From an uncultured Oscillospiraceae bacterium (GTDB lineage Bacteria > Bacillota > Clostridia > Oscillospirales > Ruminococcaceae): a DNA stretch of 20,039 nucleotides. Shown one piece after another: positions 1 to 5,718 of the stretch. How positions within the stretch are numbered: the stretch's first letter is position 1; each line of letters opens with the position of its first letter. The notes beneath the pieces were generated by a model. The model did not search any database. It was not told the DNA's origin and saw nothing but the letters and a program-made list of their open reading frames with translations. A program made the translations under genes and the position numbers. The stretch spans positions 1 to 20,039 of the forward strand of contig CAKTCT010000049.1 in NCBI GenBank assembly GCA_934539585.1, in the 5' to 3' direction.

Positions 1-74
1 AGCAAGGCCGTGTAATTCGTCGCTATTCTGCGACCGGAGGCTTTTTTATTTGTCTGCTAAACGGGGGACGGTCC
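1..74. other. Noncoding left edge with T-tract and REP-like GGGGGACGGTCCC
   Basis: No gene is supported here. On the plus strand a weak hairpin (GTCGC/GCGAC) is followed after seven bases by CGGAGGC and a run of six T, which could be the tail of a terminator for a plus-strand gene left of the window; the stem is too far from the T run for confidence. Next to the GNAT stop codon lies GGGGGACGGTCCC preceded by TTTGTCTGCTAAAC. This resembles, from memory only, the GGGGACGGTT-type palindromic repeats common in Firmicutes intergenic DNA. Confidence 0.3.
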
Positions 75-827
75 CTATAGATTTCGGGCGGGAAGATTTT
101 CTTTATCCACCAGCAGGGACATTCCGGCGGAGCCGTTTGCTTCCAACGCCGCTGCCAGCAGCTTTCTGCCGTACCCTTTCCGGCGGTATGCTTCCAGTAC
201 AAAGAGGTCGTAGGGTTCGTTTTCCGGGAGGCCGTGGGTCACGTCCAGATAGCCGATGACCTTTCCGCCGGAGAGGGCCAGCAGAATCCGGAACTGGTTC
301 GGGGCGGCCGCGACCTTTTCTCCCGTCCAGTAGGCGTCCTTTTCGTGGATGGCAAAGTAAGCGGCGGCGTGTTCCTGGGAAAAAGGGAATATGCCGTCGG
401 TGCTGACCGGAGAAAACGCGCCGGAAAAGACCATCTTCTGCTGTTCCGGGTAAAATCCGGCGTTCCGCTGCCGGAGGGCGGAGGCGAGGAGATGGTTCCG
501 GGGATTGAAAACGAAGTCGGCGCTCCAGCCCGGATAGGCTTTGGCAAGATGGGAGAGAACGGCTTCATAGGCTTCCGAATCCCGGGAAAGACCGGCCAGC
601 AGCTCCAGATATTTCTCCTCCCGGAGGGCTAAAAAGACGAAAAGCCCGGTCTGCTTCCCGCCCCGGAACGTTCCCAGGACGGCGTGGTGCTCCGGGTGTT
701 CCAAAGCGGCCCGGAGGTTCCGGCGACGCTGGTCTTCACTGGTCAGCATGGGGTCGGAAAATTCCGGGTCATGGGCAAAGGAGGCGAGAAAATCGGGGTC
801 GATGGCGGCGAGAGGGCGGAGCTCCAT
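75..827 (-). CDS. Tandem GNAT-family N-acetyltransferase, apparently shortened at the C-terminus
   Basis: Predicted 250-residue cytoplasmic acyltransferase; the substrate cannot be told. The N-terminal half (about residues 1-135) looks like a degenerate GNAT fold ending in NAGFYPEQQKMV. The C-terminal half holds the acetyl-CoA binding loop YRRKGYGRKLLAAAL (about residues 215-229). The protein ends at LLVDKENLPARNL, just where GNAT proteins normally continue with a Y-x-x-x-G-F motif and a last strand, so the gene may be 3' truncated. The start ATG lies two bases from the HEPN stop codon with GGAGG about 9 bases upstream, so it is the third gene of the nucleotidyltransferase-HEPN transcription unit. 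The family call is firm; the truncation is inferred. Confidence 0.8.
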   Translation of the reverse strand: MELRPLAAIDPDFLASFAHDPEFSDPMLTSEDQRRRNLRAALEHPEHHAVLGTFRGGKQTGLFVFLALREEKYLELLAGLSRDSEAYEAVLSHLAKAYPGWSADFVFNPRNHLLASALRQRNAGFYPEQQKMVFSGAFSPVSTDGIFPFSQEHAAAYFAIHEKDAYWTGEKVAAAPNQFRILLALSGGKVIGYLDVTHGLPENEPYDLFVLEAYRRKGYGRKLLAAALEANGSAGMSLLVDKENLPARNL

Positions 828-828
828 T

Positions 829-1269
829 TCAGTACGCCTCCAGATAGTCCAGAAGCCCCGTGGCGTCCAGGGCGTCGGTGATGTAGTAGAAAAGGGCTTC
901 GGTCATGGCCAGAATCCTGCCGATTTCTTCCTCGGTGATGACGGTGGGGATGTCCGTGGGGTACCGGGTCTCGATGTAGTACCGGTTCAGGGCGGCGCTT
1001 TCGTCCATCCACTGCTGGAAGTGGGGGTCGATGGAGACCGCCCGGCGGCAGAGCCAGGTCAGGTTGTGGCCGTCTACGGTCTGGCGGGTTTTGGCCAGGA
1101 TGAAGCCCTTCAGGGCCTTCTCCGCGCACTGCTGGCAGTGGAAGGCCGTGGCGTTGGAAAGGGTCTGGTCCCCGGAGAGGAGCCGGGCCGCCCGGTAGTC
1201 GTCGTAGGAGGCGTTGATCCAGTCCAGGTACCGGCGGCTGTCGGAGGGGTTACTGCCGCGCCTTGTCAT
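829..1269 (-). CDS. HEPN domain protein, putative RNase toxin of a HEPN/MNT pair
   Basis: A 146-residue protein with the HEPN core: AFHCQQCAEKALKGFIL (residues 42-58) followed by RQTVDGH (R62 to H68), which fits the R-x(4-6)-H RNase motif of active HEPN proteins, then NLTWLCRRA. In known HEPN/MNT modules the HEPN protein is an RNase toxin neutralised by a small nucleotidyltransferase, usually by adenylylation. The gene overlaps the end of the nucleotidyltransferase-like gene by 20 bases and has an AAGGGGG site about 9 bases before its ATG, so the two are translationally coupled. Toxicity is inferred from family knowledge. A role with a non-toxic HEPN protein is also possible. Confidence 0.85.
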   Translation of the reverse strand: MTRRGSNPSDSRRYLDWINASYDDYRAARLLSGDQTLSNATAFHCQQCAEKALKGFILAKTRQTVDGHNLTWLCRRAVSIDPHFQQWMDESAALNRYYIETRYPTDIPTVITEEEIGRILAMTEALFYYITDALDATGLLDYLEAY

Positions 1270-1564
1270 AGACCAAGACCCCCTTTTCCGCGATGCTGTG
1301 GGCGAAGGTGTCCTCGTCGGCGGAGAACTCCGCCCACTCCTCCGCCGTGTAGATCACCACGTCGTAGGGGAGGGGGCAGTCCAGCCGGAGGTAGATGTCC
1401 TGCTCCAGGCGGCGCTTTTCCGGGGTGTCTGCCACTACGCAGAGCTTAAAGGAGGTGACGCGCTGGCGAAGGTCGTATTTCATGCTGAAAATGTAGATTT
1501 TTTCCGGGGAGCAAAGGGCGGCGATGCGGTCCGCCAGCTCCTGTACATAGGGGTTTGCAGTCAT
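1250..1564 (-). CDS. Degenerate nucleotidyltransferase (MNT-like) partner of HEPN
   Basis: A 104-residue protein starting MTANPYVQEL. The second ATG (1564) is chosen over the one at 1573 because AAAGG sits 9 bases before it but directly abuts the first. The fold pattern fits minimal nucleotidyltransferases: a helix, strand IYIFS, helix, strand FKLCVVAD, and a late strand PYDVVIYT. The catalytic signature is lost: the usual GS is S27-M28, and the SDxD motif reads SFKL (residues 38-41), without either metal-binding Asp. Only the later Asp of PYDVV remains. Known MNT antitoxins adenylylate their HEPN partner, so this one probably acts by binding or is non-functional. It has its own promoter inside the end of the preceding gene. 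Confidence 0.75.
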   Translation of the reverse strand: MTANPYVQELADRIAALCSPEKIYIFSMKYDLRQRVTSFKLCVVADTPEKRRLEQDIYLRLDCPLPYDVVIYTAEEWAEFSADEDTFAHSIAEKGVLVYDKARQ

Positions 1565-1602
1565 GGCCCTCATCCTTTCCGCCGGGAGGTCCCGGCAGAA
1601 CC

Positions 1603-1631
1603 ATTATACACCTTTTGGGGCGGATTGAAAA
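1603..1631 (-). promoter_or_regulatory. Sigma-A type promoter for MNT-HEPN-GNAT operon
   Basis: Read on the minus strand: -35 TTTTCA, 17-base spacer, -10 TATAAT. It overlaps the last codons and stop of the DUF2508 gene, so the HEPN operon can be transcribed separately. Confidence 0.6.
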
Positions 1632-1894
1632 GACTCCGGGGCGTAGGGCTGCCGCCGGAGACCCTTTTGCCGGGCCTCCCGGAGCAGGTGGCCGTAGCGG
1701 GTGGTCAGGGATTTCAGCTGATAGCAGCAGGCGTCGATGAGGTCGTCTTCGGTGAGGATGTCGAACTGGCTCCGGGCCGCGTCCAGCTGCATCTGAAGGT
1801 CGGCGAGCTCCGCCAGCAGGGCGGCGTCCTGCCGGGCCTCCTTCCGTGCAAACAGGGCCCGGGCAAGCTGGGGCAGCTTTGCGGCGATTTCCAT
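1604..1894 (-). CDS. DUF2508 (YaaL-like) family protein
   Basis: A 96-residue charged, helical, soluble protein with no signal peptide. The segment DLIDACCYQLKSLTTRYGHLLREARQKG is the recognisable DUF2508 core: an acidic LID, then YxLK and RYxxLLREA. In Bacillus the homologue YaaL lies between recR and bofA; neither gene is in this window, and no function is established. The start at 1894 is chosen because AAAGGAG lies 7 bases upstream; an upstream ATG at 2014 in the same frame lacks such a site and would add an implausible, arginine-rich extension. The gene is divergent from a small cysteine-rich gene, with a 21-bp palindrome between them. Confidence 0.75.
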   Translation of the reverse strand: MEIAAKLPQLARALFARKEARQDAALLAELADLQMQLDAARSQFDILTEDDLIDACCYQLKSLTTRYGHLLREARQKGLRRQPYAPESFQSAPKGV

Positions 1895-1939
1895 GGTACG
1901 CTCCTTTCCGCGCCCGAGGGCGCTGCGCGATCTGTCCGT

Positions 1940-1960
1940 ATATTCGTATGTACAGAATAT
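1940..1960. promoter_or_regulatory. Operator-like palindrome ATATTC-N9-GAATAT
   Basis: A perfect 6+6 inverted repeat with a 9-base centre in the divergent region between the DUF2508 gene (minus) and the small Cys-rich gene (plus). The surrounding bases are AT-rich in an otherwise GC-rich region. The geometry suits a dimeric regulator controlling one or both genes. No regulator is identified and no clear -35/-10 pair could be placed. Confidence 0.4.
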
Positions 1961-2040
1961 TGGACGATATGCGGGATTTATACCAAAGGCGCATGTCCCG
2001 CCGCCGGGCCGCATAAGCTGTATGGAAAGGAAGGATGAAA

Positions 2041-2214
2041 ATGGAGCAGAAAAGCTATGAGGTGAAATACTGTCCGGAGCGGAAGGAAAACGTCAGCATC
2101 CAGGTGGTCCGGGACGCAAAGGGCGGGGTCCGCCGCCGGTGTCTGTGCGGAGATGGGTGCAGGGAGGCGGTGTGTACGGTGTGCAGGACCTCCGGGGTCC
2201 TGGTGTGGAAATGA
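2041..2214 (+). CDS. Small cysteine-rich, putative zinc-binding protein (57 aa)
   Basis: Unrecognised small gene. It begins MEQKSYEVKYCPERKENVSI and carries six cysteines: C11, C34, C36, C40, C45 and C48, giving CLC, then C-x3-C-x4-C-x2-C. That arrangement suggests one zinc-ribbon or knuckle-like site. There is no signal peptide or membrane segment. The ATG at 2041 is preferred over 2035 because GGAAGG lies 6-7 bases upstream of it. The reading frame fills the gap between the divergent palindrome and the terminator of the next minus-strand gene, and the protein ends four bases before that hairpin. Being real is supported by the ribosome binding site and cysteine pattern; the function is unknown. 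Confidence 0.6.
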   Translation: MEQKSYEVKYCPERKENVSIQVVRDAKGGVRRRCLCGDGCREAVCTVCRTSGVLVWK

Positions 2215-2217
2215 AGA

Positions 2218-2250
2218 AACCGCCCTCGCCGGGGTACGGCGGGGGCGGTT
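2218..2250 (-). terminator. Intrinsic terminator of folT/HAD-GNAT operon
   Basis: A 13-bp stem (AACCGCCCTCGCC with GGCGGGGGCGGTT, one wobble pair) around a 7-base loop. On the minus strand it follows the HAD-GNAT stop codon by five bases and runs into TTTCTTCATTT. It may also stop the converging small plus-strand gene, but no T-run follows on that side. Confidence 0.8.
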
Positions 2251-2255
2251 GGGCG

Positions 2256-3473
2256 TTACAGGTCCTTCTGCATGGGGAAGTGGGGGATGCCCACCTCCAG
2301 GAACTCGCCGCCGGTCTCCTCGAAGCCCACGGCTTCGTAAAAGCCCAGGGCGGTTTTCCGGGCGTGGACGGTGATGGAGGCGGCTCCCATTTCCCGGGCG
2401 CAGAGCTCGGCGAAGGCTTCCATCTCCCGGCCCACGCCGCGGCCACGGTACTCCGGCCGGACGGCTACCTGGCACATCCGCACCGCTCCCGCGCCGGGGC
2501 GCAGGACCATGCAGCCGATGAGGCAGTTGCCGTCGAAGGCGCCGATGTGGCAGCAGGTCCCTTCCTCGGAAAGGTCGTCGTCGGCGATGCTCCGGCCGAT
2601 GGGGCGGCGGAGGACCTGGTCCCGGAGGGCGAGCTCCGCCTGGTAGTCGGGGTCGGAAACGTCGATTTTCCGGCAGAGGGGGTGAAAGGGAAGGTCCAGC
2701 TGCTGCCGGATGGCCCGGACCACGCCGTTTTCATCGTTGGAGGGGGCCTCGAACCGGGCGGCGGCTTTGACGTCGGGGTGGGCGTTGGCCATGGCGAAGC
2801 TGTACAAGCAGCTGGCCATCATTTCCAGGTCGTTTAAGTAGTCGCCGAAGGCCATGGTCTCCTCCGGGGCGACGTTGTAGAGCTTTTCCAGGGCCGCCAG
2901 GGCGGCGCCTTTGTTGACCCGGGTCTCCATGACGTCCACCCAGTGGTCCCCGGAAAGGGAGACGTTGAACCGGTCCTTCAGGAAGGCAAGGGCTTTCCAG
3001 GAGTTTTCCTCGGCGGAGCCCAGGTCGTAGACGGCGATCTTGCAGACGGGGTCTTTGACTTTCTGGAGATTTTCAACGATTTTATACTTTTTGTAGTACA
3101 TTTCCACGTTCCGGAGGAACTCCGGATCGCGGCTGCTGACATAGGCGGACTTCACGCCGCAGAGGACCGGAAAGGCGTCGGGAATTCCATCCACGGCCTC
3201 CAGGATGGCTTTCCAGTGGGCTTCCGGCATCTCGTCCACGAAGATGGGCTTGCCTTTTTCGCAGATGAGGGCCCCGTTTTCGCTGAGAAATGTCACCTGA
3301 TCCGCGATTTCCCCAAACTGGGCCTCCAGGTTGTAGTACTGGCGGCCGCTGGCCACCACGAACCGGACGTTCCGGTCCCGGAGCTGGCGGATCAGGGGGA
3401 AAAGGTCCTGGGGCAGCCGCTTCCGGCTGTCCAGAAGGGTGCCGTCCATGTCGGCGGCGATCATGCGGATCAT
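2256..3473 (-). CDS. Cof-type HAD hydrolase fused to GNAT acetyltransferase
   Basis: A 405-residue two-domain cytoplasmic protein. Residues 1 to about 265 are a HAD phosphatase of the Cof/class IIB type: nucleophile motif DMDGT (D8, D10), SGR at about 42-44, and GDYLNDLEMM (from G210) as the last motif. Residues about 275-405 are a GNAT domain with VRPEYRGRGVGREM for acetyl-CoA binding and GFYEAVGF near the end. Cof-type enzymes dephosphorylate small phosphometabolites such as sugar phosphates or FMN; the substrate here is unknown. AAAGGA lies about 9 bases before the ATG. It is 18 bases after folT and so sits under the THF riboswitch, hinting at a folate or pterin link. The domains are continuous in one frame, with no frameshift. 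Confidence 0.85.
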   Translation of the reverse strand: MIRMIAADMDGTLLDSRKRLPQDLFPLIRQLRDRNVRFVVASGRQYYNLEAQFGEIADQVTFLSENGALICEKGKPIFVDEMPEAHWKAILEAVDGIPDAFPVLCGVKSAYVSSRDPEFLRNVEMYYKKYKIVENLQKVKDPVCKIAVYDLGSAEENSWKALAFLKDRFNVSLSGDHWVDVMETRVNKGAALAALEKLYNVAPEETMAFGDYLNDLEMMASCLYSFAMANAHPDVKAAARFEAPSNDENGVVRAIRQQLDLPFHPLCRKIDVSDPDYQAELALRDQVLRRPIGRSIADDDLSEEGTCCHIGAFDGNCLIGCMVLRPGAGAVRMCQVAVRPEYRGRGVGREMEAFAELCAREMGAASITVHARKTALGFYEAVGFEETGGEFLEVGIPHFPMQKDL

Positions 3474-3491
3474 GGGGATCGGTCCTTTCGT

Positions 3492-4112
3492 TTAAAAAAT
3501 GGGGATGCGCCTGGAGGGCTGGGCGGGGATCAGTTTCATCCGGGTCAGCACCGGCAGAAGGACCTGGTACAGCAGCACCAGGAGAAGAATCTCCGCGGGA
3601 AGGAGCAGGAGGTTTTTCACCACGCTCTTGCTCAGGTAGTAGAGGTAGCCTTTCTGGAACAGCATGGCGCTCCACAGGGAGCCCATGAGGATGTTGACGA
3701 AAACGTTGATGACGGCCTTGCACAGGGCGATCCGGGCCACGGAGAGCCGGGCGCGGTAGAAGAACAGGCCGTAGACCAGTCCCGAGGCCATGGCTGTGAC
3801 GGTATAGCCGAAAAAGTAGCCGTAGGAGGGGTCCAGGAAAAAGCCGATGGTGTCCCGGACGAAACCGGCGGCGACGCCTACCACCGGTCCGCAGATCAGG
3901 GAGAGCAGGCTGGTGATCAGGTAATTGAAGTAGATGCGCAGGTTGACTCCCACGGGGATGTAGAACCGGGCCACCACCACGTCCAGGGCGATGAGCAGGG
4001 AGGCGATGGCCAGAATCCGCAGGGAGCGGAACTCTTTGAGGGAGAGCTTCCAGTAGGCAGGGGTAAAGGGCGTTTTAAAAAATCTGGGGGCGGGAGCGTT
4101 GGTTGATAACAT
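3492..4112 (-). CDS. folT: Folate ECF transporter S component FolT
   Basis: A 206-residue membrane protein with about six hydrophobic segments, for example ILAIASLLIALDVVVARFYI and LLLLPAEILLLVLLYQVLL. The segment VGVNLRIYFNYLITSLLSLICGPVVGVAAGF and FFLDPSYGYFFGYT are typical of the FolT-type S component that binds folate and docks on the EcfAA'T module, whose genes are not in this window. The start at 4112 has AAGGAGG about 8 bases upstream; the longer in-frame reading would run into the riboswitch leader. An upstream THF riboswitch independently supports folate as substrate. First gene of an operon with the HAD-GNAT gene. Confidence 0.9.
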   Translation of the reverse strand: MLSTNAPAPRFFKTPFTPAYWKLSLKEFRSLRILAIASLLIALDVVVARFYIPVGVNLRIYFNYLITSLLSLICGPVVGVAAGFVRDTIGFFLDPSYGYFFGYTVTAMASGLVYGLFFYRARLSVARIALCKAVINVFVNILMGSLWSAMLFQKGYLYYLSKSVVKNLLLLPAEILLLVLLYQVLLPVLTRMKLIPAQPSRRIPIF

Positions 4113-4208
4113 AAAAATTCCTCCTTCACGATACAGCGTCACTCGAGTGCCGCATAACGTCCGGAGGGCTTCTCCCGGGAGGCCGCCAGTGCTCCCCCGC
4201 AATTATGC

Positions 4209-4311
4209 AGCAGCGGGATGCGGGCTCCGCACCGCAAGCCGCTGCCGGCTTTTCGTCCGTCTGACAACTCCCTGTTCAGACGGCACTTAACGCGCGATGC
4301 CCTACTCTGCT
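4209..4311 (-). promoter_or_regulatory. Tetrahydrofolate (THF) riboswitch, folT leader
   Basis: Read on the minus strand, the leader shows the THF class core: AGCAG GAGTAG-like start, CGCGTTAAGTG, GGGAGTTGTC, GACGAAAAGC, CGGTG and CGCATCCCGC, closed by CTGCT which pairs with the opening AGCAG. The lateral stem CCGTCTG/CAGACGG is perfect. The aptamer begins right after the folT promoter. No poly-U terminator is seen between aptamer and start codon. The expression platform (4113-4208) contains CCTCCC and CCCTCC, which could pair with the AAGGAGG site, so control is probably translational. Confidence 0.88.
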
Positions 4312-4321
4312 TTTCGGGTTT

Positions 4322-4350
4322 ATTGTAGCACAGTTTTCCCCCGGTGTCCA
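4322..4350 (-). promoter_or_regulatory. folT promoter (TGGACA-17-TACAAT)
   Basis: On the minus strand -35 TGGACA, 17-base spacer, and extended -10 TGCTACAAT, placing the transcript start just before the THF aptamer. Confidence 0.75.
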
Positions 4351-4378
4351 GGGGGTGGCGGAAAATCCCCTTCCTGCA

Positions 4379-4424
4379 CAAAAAATCCGCGGCGGGAAGG
4401 GGATTTTCTTCCTTCCGCCGCGGG
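4379..4424 (-). terminator. Intrinsic terminator of PGP-type HAD-GNAT gene
   Basis: Minus-strand CCGCGGCGG pairs perfectly with CCGCCGCGG and is followed by ATTTTTT, just after the gene's stop codon. The 19-base loop contains a sequence that can instead pair with 4361-4374 (14 bp perfect), so two alternative or pseudoknotted structures overlap here. Confidence 0.85.
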
Positions 4425-4427
4425 AAT

Positions 4428-5501
4428 TCAGTCGGTCAGCGTTTTTTCCATGTCCAGGTGGGGGCAGTGCTGGTCCAGGTATTCGCCGGAGGTGGGGCGG
4501 TAGCCCTGTTTTTCGTAAAAGCCCCGGGCGTGGGCCTGGGCGGACAGGCGGACAGCGGTCCCGCCCAGGGACTTCACCCGTTCCTCGGCTTCGGTGAGGG
4601 CGCGGCGGCCCAGGTCCCGGCCCCGGCAGTCCCGGACCACGGCAAGGCGGCCCAGGTGCCAGACGCCGTCTCCCTCGGGATAGATCCGGGCGCAGGCGAT
4701 GGGGCGGCCTTTTTCGTAGAGGACCAGGTGGTCGCAGGAGGCGTCCTGGTCGTCGAACTCGTCGTGGAAGCCTTGCTCCTCCACAAAGACCGCCTGGCGG
4801 ATGGCGTAGGCGTCCAGGGGCTTGGTTGGGGGCGTGAACCACCGGGGATCGGTGCGGAGAAGGGCTTCCAGCTCCGGGAGGTCCCGGGCGATGGCGGCGG
4901 CTCCGGCGGCGGAAAGCTCCTGCCGGTCCCCATAGCCCCAGAGGACGCCGATACAGGGAATCCCCACGGCCTTGGCCCCCTCCGCGTCGTGGAGGCGGTC
5001 GCCGATGAGGAGGGCGTCCTCCGGCGGGATGCGGTTTTCTTCCAGGACGTAGCGGAGGACCTGGTCCTTCCGGGTCCGGGTCTCGTCCAGGGTGCTGCCG
5101 CCGACGAAGGTGAAAAAGCCGTCCAGGCGGAAGTGGGAGAGGATTTCCTTGGCGAAGGGCTCCGGCTTGGAGGTGGCCAGGTACAGCTTTTTCCCGCTGG
5201 CGCAAAGGTGGTCCAGGAGGGCGGGGACGCCGGGGTAGACCTGGTTCTCAAACATGCCCCTGGGGATGAAGTACTCCCGGTAGACGGCGACGGCCCGGCG
5301 GGCGTCCTCCTCCGAAAGGCCGAAACGGTCCATGAAGGAGTCGATGAGGGGCGGGCCGATGAAGGAGAGGAGCTCCTCCCGGGAGGCGGACAGGCCGAAG
5401 GCCGCCAGGGCGTGCTGCACCGAGCGGGTGATGCCCTCGGCGGGGTCGGTGAGGGTGCCGTCCAGGTCGAAAAGAAGGTGGGTGGGGGCGGAAAGGTTCA
5501 T
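4428..5501 (-). CDS. Phosphoglycolate phosphatase-like HAD fused to ElaA-like GNAT
   Basis: A 357-residue cytoplasmic fusion. Residues 1 to about 210 are a class IA HAD hydrolase: FDLDGTLTDP (D12, D14), a helical cap, TSKPE, and LIGDRLHDAEGAKAVGI as the last motif, much like Gph/PpaX phosphatases. Residues about 222-357 are a GNAT domain of ElaA type: IRQAVFVEEQGF, LAVVRDCRGRDLGRRAL and GFYEKQGY, ending in CPHLDMEKTL. The start at 5501 is chosen because it directly precedes the HAD nucleophile strand; GAGG lies about 7 bases upstream. It is a single-gene unit with its own promoter and terminator. The GNAT half resembles that of the Cof-type fusion downstream, but the HAD halves belong to different classes. 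Substrates are unknown. Confidence 0.87.
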   Translation of the reverse strand: MNLSAPTHLLFDLDGTLTDPAEGITRSVQHALAAFGLSASREELLSFIGPPLIDSFMDRFGLSEEDARRAVAVYREYFIPRGMFENQVYPGVPALLDHLCASGKKLYLATSKPEPFAKEILSHFRLDGFFTFVGGSTLDETRTRKDQVLRYVLEENRIPPEDALLIGDRLHDAEGAKAVGIPCIGVLWGYGDRQELSAAGAAAIARDLPELEALLRTDPRWFTPPTKPLDAYAIRQAVFVEEQGFHDEFDDQDASCDHLVLYEKGRPIACARIYPEGDGVWHLGRLAVVRDCRGRDLGRRALTEAEERVKSLGGTAVRLSAQAHARGFYEKQGYRPTSGEYLDQHCPHLDMEKTLTD

Positions 5502-5559
5502 GGGGAGGCCTCGATTCTGTATGGTGGGTCCGCCGGGAGGGGGCTCCCGGCTTTTCCTC

Positions 5560-5588
5560 ATTGTAGCACAAATCTCCGGGAATTTCCA
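5560..5588 (-). promoter_or_regulatory. Promoter of PGP-type HAD-GNAT gene (TGGAAA-17-TACAAT)
   Basis: Minus-strand -35 TGGAAA, 17-base spacer, extended -10 TGCTACAAT. The TTGTGCTACAAT element nearly repeats the folT -10 region. Confidence 0.65.
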
Positions 5589-5718
5589 GGGGGCGGGGAT
5601 TTTTCAAAGACCGCATTTTTGGATAATCAGTTCCGAAAATATCGGCACGTTTTTTGGGGCGGAATGGGTTATGATGGAGGTGTCCGAAAGACAGAAAGCA
5701 AAGACAGGAGGGGGACGC

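Noticed and set aside
1214..2038. 274-codon plus-strand frame
   Set aside because: It is antisense to the HEPN, MNT-like and DUF2508 genes and their promoter, with no domain or ribosome binding site.
5332..5718. Upstream extension of the first Gfo/Idh/MocA gene
   Set aside because: The extension overlaps the divergent HAD-GNAT gene and its promoter; the ATG at 5719 has a strong GGAGGG site.
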